A DNA stretch of 64,000 nt from Achromobacter xylosoxidans (GCF_014490035.1 NZ_CP061008.1:5828001-5892000); one strand, 5' to 3'. Numbered from the stretch's first letter, positions 15,607-25,450 are shown. The notes: generated from the letters alone by a model not told the origin. Translations and numbers: made by a program.

Positions 15607-16404
15607 TTACCAGGCGGCCACCACCGCACCCTTGTACTTGGTCTCGATGAACTGCTTCACGGCCGGGCTGTGGTAGATCGCGATCAGTTTGGCGAACTCG
15701 GGGCGATCCTTGTCCTTTTCACGCACGACCAGCACGTTAGCGTAAGGCGAGTCGGGTGATTCCTGGGCGATGGCGTCCTTGGCGGGGTTCAGGCCCGCTT
15801 CCAGCGCGAAGTTGGTGTTCACGGCCGACGCGTCGGTGTCGTCCAGCGAGCGCGGCAGTTGGGCGGCGTCCAATTCAATGAAACGCAGCTTCTTGGGATT
15901 TTCGACCACGTCGATCGGGGTCGCCTTCAGGCCGACGTCGGGACGCAGCTTGATCAGGCCGTTGGCCTGCAGCAGCAACAGGGCGCGGCCGCCGTTGGTC
16001 GGGTCGTTCGGCAGCGCGATGCGAGCGCCTTCCTTCAGCTCGGACAACGACTTGATCTTCTTGCTGTAGATGCCGATGGGAAAAATCACCGTCTTGGCGA
16101 TGCTGACCAGCTTGTAGCCGCGGTCTGCGTTGGCATTGTCCAGGTAGGGCTGGTGCTGGTAGCTGTTGGCGTCCAGGTCGCCCGCGGACAGCGCGACATT
16201 GGGCTGCACGTAGTCGGTGAATTCGATGACCTGGATGTTCAGGCCCTGCTTGGCCGCTTCCTGCTTCACCACATCAAAGATCTGGGCGTGCGGGCCCGCG
16301 GTCACGCCGATCTTCAGGGGCTTGTCCTGGGCCAGCGCGGGCTGGGCGAATACGGCGGCGCCGAGCGCGAACGCGGCCAGCGACTTCAAAACCTTGATGC
16401 TCAT
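15607..16404 (-). CDS. metQ: methionine ABC transporter substrate-binding protein
   Basis: 265 residues of the NlpA/MetQ family, which binds D/L-methionine in the periplasm and delivers it to MetI-MetN. The signal peptide (MSIKVLKSLAAFALGAAVFA) ends at ALAQ without a lipobox Cys, so it appears secreted and not lipid-anchored. Family marks are GVTAGPHAQIFD, DLDANSYQHQPYLD, ALPNDPTNGGRALLLLQ and DASAVNTNFA. It is the last gene of metNIQ, 55 bp after metI, with its own terminator. Confidence 0.92.
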   Translation of the reverse strand: MSIKVLKSLAAFALGAAVFAQPALAQDKPLKIGVTAGPHAQIFDVVKQEAAKQGLNIQVIEFTDYVQPNVALSAGDLDANSYQHQPYLDNANADRGYKLVSIAKTVIFPIGIYSKKIKSLSELKEGARIALPNDPTNGGRALLLLQANGLIKLRPDVGLKATPIDVVENPKKLRFIELDAAQLPRSLDDTDASAVNTNFALEAGLNPAKDAIAQESPDSPYANVLVVREKDKDRPEFAKLIAIYHSPAVKQFIETKYKGAVVAAW

Positions 16405-16459
16405 GTTGCAGTATCCCGAATGTCGGAAGTGAGGAGAAATAAGTGCGGCGCCGGCAGGA

Positions 16460-17113
16460 TCAGCGATGCGAGATGCGGCGCACGTAGCGGTCGCCCAGGC
16501 TTTGGATTACCTGGACCAGGACGATCAGCACGATGACGACTGCGGCCATCACGTCGGATTGGAAGCGCTGGTAGCCATAGCGGATGGCCAGGTCGCCCAG
16601 GCCGCCTCCGCCGATGGCGCCGGCCATGGCCGAGTAGCCGATCAGGCTGACGACAGTGACGACGGTCGCGGCGATGAGACCGGGCAAGGATTCGGGCAGC
16701 AGCACCTTCATGATGATCTGCATGGGCGACGCGCCCATGGCGCGCGCCGCGGTGATCAGGCCCGGGTCGACTTCGCGCATGGCGTTTTCGGCGATGCGGG
16801 CCATGAACGGAATCGCGGCCACCGACAAGGGCACGATGGCTGCCGTGGTGCCGATGGAGGTCTGGGCCACCAGGCGCGTGAACGGAATGATCGCGACCAT
16901 CAAAATGACGAACGGCACCGAACGCGTGGCGTTGATCACCGCACCCAGCACGTGGTTGACGGATTGATTCTCGAGCATGTTGCCGCGGGCCGTCACCGTC
17001 AGGATCACGCCCAGCGGAATGCCGACCACCACCGCGATGGCGCTGGCCACGCCCACCATCAGCAGGGTGTCAAGCAGCGACGTAATAAGCAGGTCGATCA
17101 GTTGCGGACTCAT
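16460..17113 (-). CDS. metI: methionine ABC transporter permease
   Basis: 217 residues with about five membrane helices, the usual length of MetI. The EAA-type coupling loop is AARAMGASPMQIIMKVLLPE (about 135-155), which contacts the ATPase. It forms the membrane channel of the methionine importer. Its ATG lies inside the end of metN, a 44-bp overlap with GAAGAA upstream of the start, so the two are coupled. In the same operon as metN and metQ. Confidence 0.93.
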   Translation of the reverse strand: MSPQLIDLLITSLLDTLLMVGVASAIAVVVGIPLGVILTVTARGNMLENQSVNHVLGAVINATRSVPFVILMVAIIPFTRLVAQTSIGTTAAIVPLSVAAIPFMARIAENAMREVDPGLITAARAMGASPMQIIMKVLLPESLPGLIAATVVTVVSLIGYSAMAGAIGGGGLGDLAIRYGYQRFQSDVMAAVVIVLIVLVQVIQSLGDRYVRRISHR

Positions 17114-18158
17114 GAGCTATTTCTTCAACGGTAATGTCACGGGCGGCCAGCGCGGCAATCGCGTCCTTGACCGATGCGGGCGCGCCTTGGGCCAGCACGA
17201 ACATCGTGCCCACGGCCACGCCCTGGATGTCTTCCACGCGCGCCTGGATCAGGCCCACATCCAGCGAATACTGCTTGTACAGGTCGGACAGGAAGGAACC
17301 CGACGCGTCGGTGCCGGTCAGCGACAGGCGCAGCAGCCGCACGGCCTGGCCCGGCTTGGCGGCGGCAAGCGCCTGGATGCGCTCCTTGACTGCCGCCAGC
17401 GTGGCGTCGGTCAGGTCGGACGCGGTGGCGGCCGACACCATGGCGCGGGTCACTTCGTGGCGCGGCTGCGCGAACACTTCGCGCGTGCTGCCTATTTCAA
17501 CCACTTCGCCCTGCGACAGCACGGCGACGCGATCGCAGACCTCGCGCACGACTTCCATCTGGTGCGTGATCATGACCACGGTCACGCCGGTCTTGCGGTT
17601 GATGTCGCGCAGCAAGGCCAGGATGTTGTGGGTGGTTTCCGGATCCAGCGCGGACGTGGCTTCGTCGCTGAGCAGCACGTCCGGGTTGTTGGCCAAAGCG
17701 CGGGCAATACCGACACGCTGCTTCTGGCCGCCGCTGATCTGGCTGGGATAGCGGTCGCGCAGATGTTCCAGGCCCACCAGTGCCAGCAGGCGCTCGACGC
17801 GGGCCGGAATCTCGGCCTTGGCCACGCCGGCGATTTCCAGCGGCAGCGCAACATTGCCGTACACGGTGCGGCGCGACAGCAGGTTGAACCCCTGGAACAC
17901 CATGCCGATGCGACGGCGCTGCTCGCGCAGTTGCGCTTCGTTCAGGCCGGTCAGGGACTGACCGCCGATGGCGATCGAGCCTTCATTGGGCCGCTCCAGC
18001 AGGTTGATGCACTGGACCAGCGTGCTTTTGCCGGCCCCGCTGGGGCCGATGATGCCGAAGACCTCGCCCTGCTGGATATGCAGGTTGATGCCGCGCAGCG
18101 CCTGGAATTGTCCGTGCGGCGTGGCGTAGGTCTTGGATAGGTTCTCGATCTGAATCAT
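17070..18158 (-). CDS. metN: methionine ABC transporter ATP-binding protein
   Basis: 362 residues. ATPase domain with Walker A GPSGAGKST (about 38-46), Q-loop MVFQGFNLL, signature SGGQKQRVGIARAL and Walker B VLLSDEATSALD, followed by the C-terminal NIL (ferredoxin-like) regulatory domain from about 265, which in MetN senses methionine and inhibits transport. First gene of the operon. The C-terminus extends ~14 residues past where I expect the NIL domain to end, producing the 44-bp overlap with metI. Ribosome site weak. Confidence 0.94.
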   Translation of the reverse strand: MIQIENLSKTYATPHGQFQALRGINLHIQQGEVFGIIGPSGAGKSTLVQCINLLERPNEGSIAIGGQSLTGLNEAQLREQRRRIGMVFQGFNLLSRRTVYGNVALPLEIAGVAKAEIPARVERLLALVGLEHLRDRYPSQISGGQKQRVGIARALANNPDVLLSDEATSALDPETTHNILALLRDINRKTGVTVVMITHQMEVVREVCDRVAVLSQGEVVEIGSTREVFAQPRHEVTRAMVSAATASDLTDATLAAVKERIQALAAAKPGQAVRLLRLSLTGTDASGSFLSDLYKQYSLDVGLIQARVEDIQGVAVGTMFVLAQGAPASVKDAIAALAARDITVEEIAHESATDRPAYYVAA

Positions 18159-18285
18159 GGCAAGCGATTTTGTATCTTTTCTCTTCTACAGAGAACGACT
18201 GTTTCTTTCATTTTTAATAACTACAAGCAATATAAAAGCCCGAACCCGCGCCCGGTTGCGTCCCCAAGGAGCAATGCCATAACGC
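18159..18285 (-). promoter_or_regulatory. AT-rich promoter region of metNIQ
   Basis: About 125 bp upstream of metN contain a clearly AT-rich stretch (minus strand TTTATATTGCTTGTAGTTAT and TTAAAAATGAAAG) and an inverted repeat TTCTCT-N5-AGAGAA at 18179-18195. No SAM-riboswitch-like fold is recognisable. A sulfur-responsive regulator site is possible but not proven by sequence. Confidence 0.4.
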
Positions 18286-18324
18286 GGAAAGGGCAGTCAG
18301 GAAGGAAAGCCTTCCTGACTGCCC
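18285..18324 (-). terminator. strong intrinsic terminator after the GH31 gene
   Basis: Perfect 15-bp stem GGGCAGTCAGGAAGG / CCTTCCTGACTGCCC (18291-18305 and 18310-18324) with a 4-nt loop, 33 bp after the GH31 stop. On the minus strand it is followed by TTTCC, on the plus strand by ATTTTG, so it may act both ways. Confidence 0.8.
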
Positions 18325-18356
18325 ATTTTGTGCCGGACCGGCCGCAGCCGGTTTTT

Positions 18357-20582
18357 TCAGCGTGCGCGCGAGATGCGGACTTCCGCGCCGCGGCGCTTGA
18401 CTTCCAGGCCCTCGGACGGAGAGATGCGCAAGCCTTCCAGCCCCTTGATGTAGCTGGAGCCCTGCATCTGCATCACGCGGATCTTGTTGCGCATGACGAC
18501 CGGGTTATGCACCGGCATGCCGAACATCCAGACCTCGTCCAGGATACGAGCCGAGTTGAACTCGCCCGTATGCTGCGCGGCCGGTCCAAGACAGAGCATG
18601 TGCCCTTCGCGGCCGAAAACCGGGAACTGGCCCAGTTCGCAATCGATGGTCCAGGTGGTGCCGCCTTCGTAGCGGTGCCCGGTGTTCAGGTCCCACCAGG
18701 CTTCGCCCTTGGGCAGGTACACGCGCACCTGCTTGCCGGGTTCCGTCACGGGCGCCACCAGCAGGGCCGGACCCAGCAGGTATTGCAGGTCCCAGTCGTG
18801 CGCGTGCGGATCGTTCGGGAACGACATGGCCATCGAGCGCTGCACCGGCAGGCCGGTGCGCGCCGAGTCCTCGATGGCGCCAAGCACGTAAGGCACCAGG
18901 CGGTAGCGCCACTGCATCCAGGTCTTGGCATGCGCCAGGGTCTCTTCGCCGAAGTCCCAGGGCATCAGGCCTTCCACGCCCTGGAAGGCGAAGTTCGACG
19001 AGAACACGCCGGCGGTCAGCCAACGCAGGTACAGCTCGGGCGTCATGCCGGCACGGTCGCGCGCGGCCGAGCCGATGCCATGCACCTGGACGGGCAAGCC
19101 GCTGGCGCCGATCGACAAGGCGGTGCGCAACGTATGCCGCAGCCCTTCCCAGGTGTTTTCAGCCTGCGGCCCCACCTGCCACGGCAGGCGCTGGGCGGCG
19201 GGGAACAGGTCGGAGCTGGGCACCACGCCTTCGGGCGGCACCTTCAGGCCTGCGACCGCATCGAACAGCGCACGGCGCACCAGCAGCGGATACATGCTGC
19301 GCAGCGCGGGGCCGGTTTCGCCGTTGCGGGCGGTGACGCCGTCGGGGATGGCGATCTGGGCGTCGCACGCAGGCGCGTCCAGGCCGTCTTCGACCAGTTG
19401 GCGATGGCGCTCTACCCACAGGTTGTAGATGTCGCGGTAGGTCAGGTCCAGCAGGCCGTAGGGCTGTCCGGAGGTGGCGGCGTTGCCGTCGAACACCTGG
19501 GCCGAACCGTCGTCCTTGGCCAGCAGCCAGCCGCGGTCTTCAAGTTCCTCGAACAGCGGGCTGGTCTTCAGCACGCCCGGGAAGCCGGAAGCGGCGACAT
19601 GCACATGGTGCTTGTGGAACAGCGCCAGCATCTGCTTGGCGTCCGGGAAGCGCTGGGCGTTCCATTCGAAAACCGTCTTGTCCGACTGGAAGCCCCAGGC
19701 CGCCGGCTGCGCCAGCGTCACGGCATCCACCGGAATCTGGTTTTCGCGCATGCGGGCGACCAAGGCCACGGTGTCCGTGGGCATTTCGCCCGGGGCCTGC
19801 TGCAGCCAGGCGCCCATTGCCCACAGCGAGGGCTGACCCGCGCGGCCGGTCAAGGCGGTGTACTGGTTGAGGATCTCGCCCGGTTCGCCAGCGAACAGGA
19901 ACATGTCCAGCACGACATCGTCCACGGTCAGCACGTAGGCGGAATCCGCGGGTGCCACGCCCACCGAATGCTCGACGCGGCGCATGGTGTTGACATAGAC
20001 GCCCCAGCCTCGCGGGCTCCATGCCAAAGGCAGGGCGCGGTGCTCGGGGTCGTCGGACACCACGGATTCTTCGCGGCGGTTCAGGTCGCCCGGGGTTTCG
20101 CCCAGGCCGTATACGCGCTCGTCGGACTGCAGCGTGAAGCCCGCCGTCCAGACGGCGTCGTCGGCCTGGTCCAGCGCGTTGTGCCCGAATGCGGGCGTAT
20201 GCGCGGATACCTCGGACTCGAACACCCGTTCATCGTTGCGGTAGATCGCGACGCGCACGGGGTTGGACAGGATTTCCAGGGAGACGTCGCCCTGGGTGAT
20301 CCGCCAGCCCTCCCCGTCGTCGCGCGGAGCGATAACGGCTTCGCCCACGGCCTCCTGGCGCGCGAGCAGCATTTCCGCCACGGCGCGCGCACGCGCGCCG
20401 GGCTTGTCATCGGTAAGGTGATTAGCCTCGCCGCAGCGCAGGCGAAAGACGCCCGGCGCATGCGCCTCGACTACCAGGTGCAACCCATCGCCCGCGTCGA
20501 AATCGATGCGACTGGGGCGGGACGTCAGCAGCTCGACGGTTTCGAGCTGGGTAGTATGGGCAAAGTCGAACTTGGGCGGCAC
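18357..20582 (-). CDS. glycoside hydrolase family 31-like protein with degenerate active site
   Basis: 741 residues with GH31 architecture: N-terminal beta-sandwich (VYGLGETPGDLNRREE), catalytic barrel from about 250, and C-terminal domain with QYLLGPALLVAPVTEPG and YLPKGEAWWDLNTG. The nucleophile region reads APACDAQIAIP (D407) where active members have KTDFGE-x-IP. The acid/base region reads LPWQVGPQAEN (about 467-475), with no Asp where active enzymes have W-x-GD, and the preceding RSA/RSW arginine is missing. Alpha-glucosidase or xylosidase activity is therefore doubtful. GTG start with GGGGGA upstream; a strong terminator follows. Monocistronic. Confidence 0.75.
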   Translation of the reverse strand: MPPKFDFAHTTQLETVELLTSRPSRIDFDAGDGLHLVVEAHAPGVFRLRCGEANHLTDDKPGARARAVAEMLLARQEAVGEAVIAPRDDGEGWRITQGDVSLEILSNPVRVAIYRNDERVFESEVSAHTPAFGHNALDQADDAVWTAGFTLQSDERVYGLGETPGDLNRREESVVSDDPEHRALPLAWSPRGWGVYVNTMRRVEHSVGVAPADSAYVLTVDDVVLDMFLFAGEPGEILNQYTALTGRAGQPSLWAMGAWLQQAPGEMPTDTVALVARMRENQIPVDAVTLAQPAAWGFQSDKTVFEWNAQRFPDAKQMLALFHKHHVHVAASGFPGVLKTSPLFEELEDRGWLLAKDDGSAQVFDGNAATSGQPYGLLDLTYRDIYNLWVERHRQLVEDGLDAPACDAQIAIPDGVTARNGETGPALRSMYPLLVRRALFDAVAGLKVPPEGVVPSSDLFPAAQRLPWQVGPQAENTWEGLRHTLRTALSIGASGLPVQVHGIGSAARDRAGMTPELYLRWLTAGVFSSNFAFQGVEGLMPWDFGEETLAHAKTWMQWRYRLVPYVLGAIEDSARTGLPVQRSMAMSFPNDPHAHDWDLQYLLGPALLVAPVTEPGKQVRVYLPKGEAWWDLNTGHRYEGGTTWTIDCELGQFPVFGREGHMLCLGPAAQHTGEFNSARILDEVWMFGMPVHNPVVMRNKIRVMQMQGSSYIKGLEGLRISPSEGLEVKRRGAEVRISRAR

Positions 20583-20776
20583 AGAGCATCCCCCGGCTTA
20601 AGCCAAAAACCATCAAAAGACGCTATTTTGACGGATTTGGGCTTTGAAATAAACTCGGTCCCTCATTTGGACTGCGATCTCATCCATAAAAGGGGTCTAA
20701 AGCCTTCGGCCAGCGCCCCCCAAAAGGAGCGGCCGTCGAGCCGCCAAAATGCCAGGTTCGCGGCCAACTCAGGCCA

Positions 20777-20790
20777 ATTTGGCGCCAAAT
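20777..20790. repeat. perfect 14-bp palindrome in the GH31-mnmC intergenic region
   Basis: ATTTGGCGCCAAAT is fully self-complementary. The 272-bp gap (20583-20854) lies upstream of the GH31 gene and downstream of mnmC on the same strand, so it should hold the GH31 promoter. I see no other strong element. A related GGCGCCAAAT string occurs in the tRNA-Lys promoter spacer. Confidence 0.4.
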
Positions 20791-20854
20791 CCCGGCAATT
20801 CCTGCCATTCTACGCCACCTGGGACATGTCCCCGACGCCGCTTCCGGCTTTTTT

Positions 20855-22726
20855 TCATCGTGGCGAAATAAGTTGCGCCAGGTCCGTTTCCAAGGGGGAC
20901 GGCTCCCCCGCCAGACGCGCGGCGATCAGGTCGCCCATGAGCGCCGACCACGACAAGCCCCGCGACGCATAACCGACGGCCAGCCACAGGCCCGGAGCGT
21001 GAGGCAGTTCTCCTACCGCCGGCAAGCGCCCTGGCAGCACGGCCCGCCAACCGGCCCAGCCCGGCAGGCTGCCGGGTTCCAGGGATTCGAAGTCGGGGAA
21101 GCCGCCGCCCAGCAGGCCAGCGGCCTTGCCCAGGGTGACACGCTGGCCCTCGGCGCCGATCCGCGCTTCGGACGCGCCATGCACGTAGGTGCTGCCGGCC
21201 ACGCAGCCCGAGCCCACATCGGGCAGCAGATAGCCCTCGCCTCCGACGATGCAGCGGGGGCCGCCGCCCAGCGCCTGCGCGGGCACCAGCGTGACCTCGC
21301 CCGCCAGCGCGTGCATCTGGCCCACGCGCGGCAAGGGATCCAGCAGCCCACTATCGGCCAGCACGGCGCGCGCGCCGAACGCATTGGCCAGGATGACGGC
21401 ATCGGCGCACGCCAGTTCGGCGCCGGCAACATCACGCACGCTCCAGCCCGCGCCGATGCGCTCGACCCTGGCAGCCGTGCCGGGCAAGAGGGTCACGCCG
21501 TCCGTCGCCAGCAGGGCTTCTATCAGCAGGTCAGGCCGCAACAGCATGCCCTGTCCGAAATACACGCCGCCGCGCGCCAGCGGCAGGCCGGCCAAGGCGC
21601 TGGCTTCGTCGCGGCTGACCTGGCGTACCCAGTGTTCGGGAAAAGCCAGGGTCTCCAAGGTGCCGGCCAAGGCCGCGGACCGGCCTTCGTCGCGCTCCAG
21701 CTGGACCGTGCCGCAAACCAGGGGCGCCGCGCCTGCCGGCAAACCCTGCCAGCGCGCCAGCGCCCGCAGGCTGCCGGCGCGCGACAGGCGCGCCCGCGCG
21801 TTGTCATCGCGCGCCACTACTGGCGTCAAGGCCGCGGCGACATGGCCTGCATGCGCCGCCGCGCCCTGCGCCCGGCCCGCGTCTATCACGGTCACGCGCC
21901 ATCCGCGCGCGGCCAGCGCCTGGGCAATGCCCGAACCCGCCAGCCCCGCTCCCACCACCACGGCGTGGCGGGACACCCCGTCCGGGCCGCCCTGCGCTGC
22001 GCTGCCAGCCGCAACGGCGGTCGCCACCGTCATATGCCATTTGCCGCCGTAGCCAGGCGCGCGCCGCGCCTCGAAACCCGCCGTCCGCAAGGCCTGGCGC
22101 AGTTCGCCGGTGCAGGCCCAGGTGGCCAGCGTGGCGCCCGGCGCCGCCAGCCTGGCCAGGTTGTGCAGCAAAGGTAGCTCCCACATGCGCGGATTGCGTT
22201 CGGGCGCGAAACCGTCCAGGAAGAATGCGTCCACACCGACGCTCAGGCGGGACGCCAGAACCTGCGCATCGCCCAAGCCCAGGGTCAACGTGACTGCGCC
22301 GCCCTCGAACTCCAGGCGATGCAGTCCGGGCAATAAGACCGGCCATCCCGCCGCCAATTGCCGCCCCAGGGCGGCCAAGGGCTCAGGGGCATAACGCGTC
22401 AACAGAGCAGCAAGGTCTTCGCGTTCAAAGGGATGCGCTTCCAGCGACACCACGTGCAGCGCGGCGCTGCGCTGGGGATCGTCGCGCCATGCTTTCCAGA
22501 GGGCCAGGAAATTCAGCCCCAGGCCGAAGCCCGTTTCGCAGACGGTGAACGTGCGGCGCCCGCGCCAACGCTCAGGCAGGCCGTTGCCCCGCAGGAACAC
22601 GTGTTCCGCCTGCCCCAGCGCGCCCGACGGCGAATGGTAGACGTCGCCATAAGCCGGACTGTAGAGCCGGCCGTCAGCATCGAATTCAGCCTTGGCGGGG
22701 ATGAGGGGAGCATAGGAAAAGGACAT
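20855..22726 (-). CDS. mnmC: bifunctional tRNA mnm5s2U biosynthesis protein MnmC
   Basis: 623 residues. The N-terminal ~240 residues are the SAM methyltransferase half ([58 protein letters not shown]). From about residue 250 comes the FAD oxidoreductase half ([33 protein letters not shown]). The two halves convert cmnm5U34 to nm5U34 and then mnm5U34 in wobble positions of several tRNAs. Full length for the family. Divergent from the suhB-type gene across 142 bp. Confidence 0.93.
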   Translation of the reverse strand: MSFSYAPLIPAKAEFDADGRLYSPAYGDVYHSPSGALGQAEHVFLRGNGLPERWRGRRTFTVCETGFGLGLNFLALWKAWRDDPQRSAALHVVSLEAHPFEREDLAALLTRYAPEPLAALGRQLAAGWPVLLPGLHRLEFEGGAVTLTLGLGDAQVLASRLSVGVDAFFLDGFAPERNPRMWELPLLHNLARLAAPGATLATWACTGELRQALRTAGFEARRAPGYGGKWHMTVATAVAAGSAAQGGPDGVSRHAVVVGAGLAGSGIAQALAARGWRVTVIDAGRAQGAAAHAGHVAAALTPVVARDDNARARLSRAGSLRALARWQGLPAGAAPLVCGTVQLERDEGRSAALAGTLETLAFPEHWVRQVSRDEASALAGLPLARGGVYFGQGMLLRPDLLIEALLATDGVTLLPGTAARVERIGAGWSVRDVAGAELACADAVILANAFGARAVLADSGLLDPLPRVGQMHALAGEVTLVPAQALGGGPRCIVGGEGYLLPDVGSGCVAGSTYVHGASEARIGAEGQRVTLGKAAGLLGGGFPDFESLEPGSLPGWAGWRAVLPGRLPAVGELPHAPGLWLAVGYASRGLSWSALMGDLIAARLAGEPSPLETDLAQLISPR

Positions 22727-22868
22727 GGAAACGGCGGCGGCAGACGAAATGGAGAATGAAAATCAGCGCGAATAGTTGTATGCAGCCGCGTTGGGCGGAC
22801 GCCACGCGGCACGGCAGTTTCGGGGCTCAGCCACAGGTTTGACGCATACATAGGCTTACACTGGTTTC

Positions 22869-23744
22869 ATGGATACCTATGATCAGCCCCGTTCGCAGAC
22901 CTCGCCCATCGACCTGTGCGCCGCGATCGACGCGGCAGTCACTGCGGCCCATGCAGGCGCGGCCATACTGCAATCCTACGCGCATCACCGCGCCGATCTC
23001 GTGATCGACCGCAAGGCGCGCAACGACCTCGTATCGCAAGCGGACCGCGAGGCGGAAACCGCCATTATCCAGGAGCTGCAAACCCGCACGCCCAAGTTCG
23101 GCATCGTCGCCGAAGAAACCGGCGGCAAGCCCCAGGGCAGCGCCACCTGGTATATCGACCCGCTCGACGGCACCACCAACTTCCTGCACGACATCCCGCA
23201 CTACGCGGTGTCGATCGCGCTGATCGCGCACGCTGGCACCGCCATCTCGGCTTCCGAAACGCTGGCCGAGGACACGCCCGTGGTCGGCGTGGTCTACGAC
23301 CCCAGCCGCGAAGAGCTCTTTACCGCAGTCTACGGACTGGGCGCCTGGCTCAACGGCCGGCGCATCAAGTGCTCGCGCACGCCGACCATCGAAGACGCGG
23401 TGCTGGCCACCGGCTTCCCGTTCCGCGATTTTTCATTCGCCGCGCAATACATGCCCATGCTGCATGACGCCATCAACCGCGCGCGCGGCGTGCGCCGCAT
23501 GGGCGCGGCCGCGCTAGACCTGGCCTGGACCGCTTGCGGCCGCTACGACGGCTATTGGGAAATGGGCCTGGCGCCTTGGGACGTGGCCGCCGGCACGCTG
23601 ATCCTGCGCGAAGCGGGCGGCGCGTGTTCCGACATGCACCGCCAGGATCCCTGGCCCATCGGCGGGCGCGTCGTGGCCGGCAACAAGGCCATCGAGCGCG
23701 CCTTGCACGAGATGATTGCGCCGCACCTCGACAAGAAGGACTGA
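22869..23744 (+). CDS. suhB: inositol-monophosphatase family protein (SuhB-like)
   Basis: 291 residues. Mg-dependent phosphatase motifs are complete: GIVAEETGG (Glu ligand), WYIDPLDGTTNFLHDIPHYAVS (the D-P-L-D-G-T/S metal site) and WEMGLAPWDVAAGTLILREAGG near the C-terminus. It hydrolyses inositol-1-phosphate in vitro; E. coli SuhB also acts with Nus factors in rRNA transcription, and which role dominates here is not visible. About 20 residues longer at the N-terminus than E. coli SuhB. Convergent with fadD, 5 bp apart. Confidence 0.85.
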   Translation: MDTYDQPRSQTSPIDLCAAIDAAVTAAHAGAAILQSYAHHRADLVIDRKARNDLVSQADREAETAIIQELQTRTPKFGIVAEETGGKPQGSATWYIDPLDGTTNFLHDIPHYAVSIALIAHAGTAISASETLAEDTPVVGVVYDPSREELFTAVYGLGAWLNGRRIKCSRTPTIEDAVLATGFPFRDFSFAAQYMPMLHDAINRARGVRRMGAAALDLAWTACGRYDGYWEMGLAPWDVAAGTLILREAGGACSDMHRQDPWPIGGRVVAGNKAIERALHEMIAPHLDKKD

Positions 23745-23749
23745 CGGCC

Positions 23750-25450
23750 CTAAGCCGCCTTGTCTGCGGGTACGCCCGCCACCGCGTCGGGACGCAGTTC
23801 CCGGCGCAGTATCTTGCCCACGTTGCTCTTGGGCAGCTCGTCGCGGAACTCCACGTAGCGCGGACGCTTGTAGCCGGTCAGCTTTTCCCGGCACCAATCC
23901 TGGATCTGCGCCTCGGTCAGCGTCGGATCCCGCCGTACCACGAACACCTTGACGGCCTCGCCCGAGTGCTCGTCCGGCACGCCGATTGCCGCGCATTCCA
24001 GCACACCCGGATGCTGGGCCACGGCCGCCTCGACCTCGTTCGGGTAGACCTTGAAGCCCGACACCGCGATCATGTCCTTCTTGCGGTCGACGATGCGGGT
24101 GTAGCCCTGGGGGTCCATGATGCCGATATCGCCCGTACGGAAGTAACCGTCGGCGGTCATGGAGTGGCGGGTTTCTTCGGGCTTCTGCCAGTATCCCAGC
24201 ATGACCTGCGGGCCGCGGATGGCGACTTCGCCGCGTTCGCCCAACGGCACTTCACGGCCTTCGTCATCGAGGATGGCCACGTCGGTAGATGGCAACGGCA
24301 GGCCGATGGAACCCGAATACGCGGTCGCATTGGTGGGATTCACGGTCGCCACCGGCGAGGTCTCCGACAGGCCATAGCCTTCGATCAGCGGCCTGCCGGT
24401 GATCTTCAGCCAGCGTTCGGCCACCTGCTGCTGGACCGCCATGCCGCCGCCCAAGGTCAGCCGCAAGCCGGAGAAATCCAGGCGCGCGAAGTCTTCGTTG
24501 TGCGCCAACGCGTTAAACAGCGTATTGACGCCGGGGAACACGTTGATCGGCACCTTGCGCCATGCATTGATGAGCGAAGGCTGGTCGCGCGGGTTGATGA
24601 TGAGCACATTGCGCATGCCCGCATGCAGGCCATACAGCCCGCACACGGTCATCGCGAACACATGGTAGAGCGGCAGCGCGCTGATGATGGTGAGCTGCCG
24701 GTCCGCGAGGTCATGCACCACCGGCTGCGCCACCGCTTCCGTCTGCAGCACATTGGCCACCAGGTTGCGATGGGACAGCATCGCGCCCTTGGGCACGCCG
24801 GTGGTGCCGCCGGTGTATTGCAGCACGGCCACATCGTCCATCGACAGCGCCGGCGGCGCAAAGCGCTGGCGCGCGCCGTCGTGCAGCACGTCGGGCAGCA
24901 TGCGGGCGCCGTCGATCTGCCACGCGGGCACGATCTTCTTGACGTAGCGCGCGGCCAGGTTGACCAGCGGCGCCTTCAGGCCGCCGAGCAGATCGCCGGG
25001 ACCCGTCACGACGATGTGCTTGAGCTGCCCGCGGTCCGTGACGCGCTGCAAGGTATGCGCGAAATTCTCCAGGATGACGATGGCCGACGCGCCGCTGTCC
25101 AGCAATTGGCGCTGCAGCTCTTCGGCGGTATAGAGCGGATTCACGTTCACCACGACCAGGCCCGCGCGCAGCGTGCCCAGCATGCTGACCAGATAGGCCG
25201 GCACGTTGGGCATCATCAATGCCACGCGCTCGCCCTTGGACAGGCCCACGCTTTGCAGCCAGCTGGCGAAAGCCTGCGCGTGCGCATCGAGTTGCGCATA
25301 GGTGATGTTGCTGCCCATTGCGGTACACGCAATGCGCGAGGCGTACTGCTTGCAGGCCCGGTCCAGCAAGTCAGTCAGGGAGGCATAACCGTCTGTCGAT
25401 ATCTCCGCCGGAACCCCCTGCGGATAATGGGCAAGCCACGGACGCGTCAT
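23750..25450 (-). CDS. fadD: long-chain acyl-CoA synthetase
   Basis: 566 residues of the adenylate-forming family: AMP-binding P-loop YTGGTTGVPKGAMLSHRN, IEGYGLSETSP, FRTGDIGIMDPQGYTRIVDR, hinge and C-terminal catalytic lysine region LPKSNVGKILRREL. Activates fatty acids to acyl-CoA for beta-oxidation at the inner membrane. The frame stays open far upstream, opposite the M20 gene, but that is antisense coding; the ATG at 25450 has GGAG eight bases before it, and the nearby ATG at 25465 has none. Divergent from the M20 amidohydrolase by 75 bp. Confidence 0.88.
   Translation of the reverse strand: MTRPWLAHYPQGVPAEISTDGYASLTDLLDRACKQYASRIACTAMGSNITYAQLDAHAQAFASWLQSVGLSKGERVALMMPNVPAYLVSMLGTLRAGLVVVNVNPLYTAEELQRQLLDSGASAIVILENFAHTLQRVTDRGQLKHIVVTGPGDLLGGLKAPLVNLAARYVKKIVPAWQIDGARMLPDVLHDGARQRFAPPALSMDDVAVLQYTGGTTGVPKGAMLSHRNLVANVLQTEAVAQPVVHDLADRQLTIISALPLYHVFAMTVCGLYGLHAGMRNVLIINPRDQPSLINAWRKVPINVFPGVNTLFNALAHNEDFARLDFSGLRLTLGGGMAVQQQVAERWLKITGRPLIEGYGLSETSPVATVNPTNATAYSGSIGLPLPSTDVAILDDEGREVPLGERGEVAIRGPQVMLGYWQKPEETRHSMTADGYFRTGDIGIMDPQGYTRIVDRKKDMIAVSGFKVYPNEVEAAVAQHPGVLECAAIGVPDEHSGEAVKVFVVRRDPTLTEAQIQDWCREKLTGYKRPRYVEFRDELPKSNVGKILRRELRPDAVAGVPADKAA

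Noticed and set aside
18159..18285. SAM riboswitch upstream of metN
   Set aside because: No recognisable conserved core or multi-helix arrangement; only a short inverted repeat and AT-rich promoter-like sequence.
18330..20972. 880-codon plus-strand frame opposite the GH31 gene
   Set aside because: Antisense shadow with no family motif; the minus-strand protein has clear GH31 architecture.
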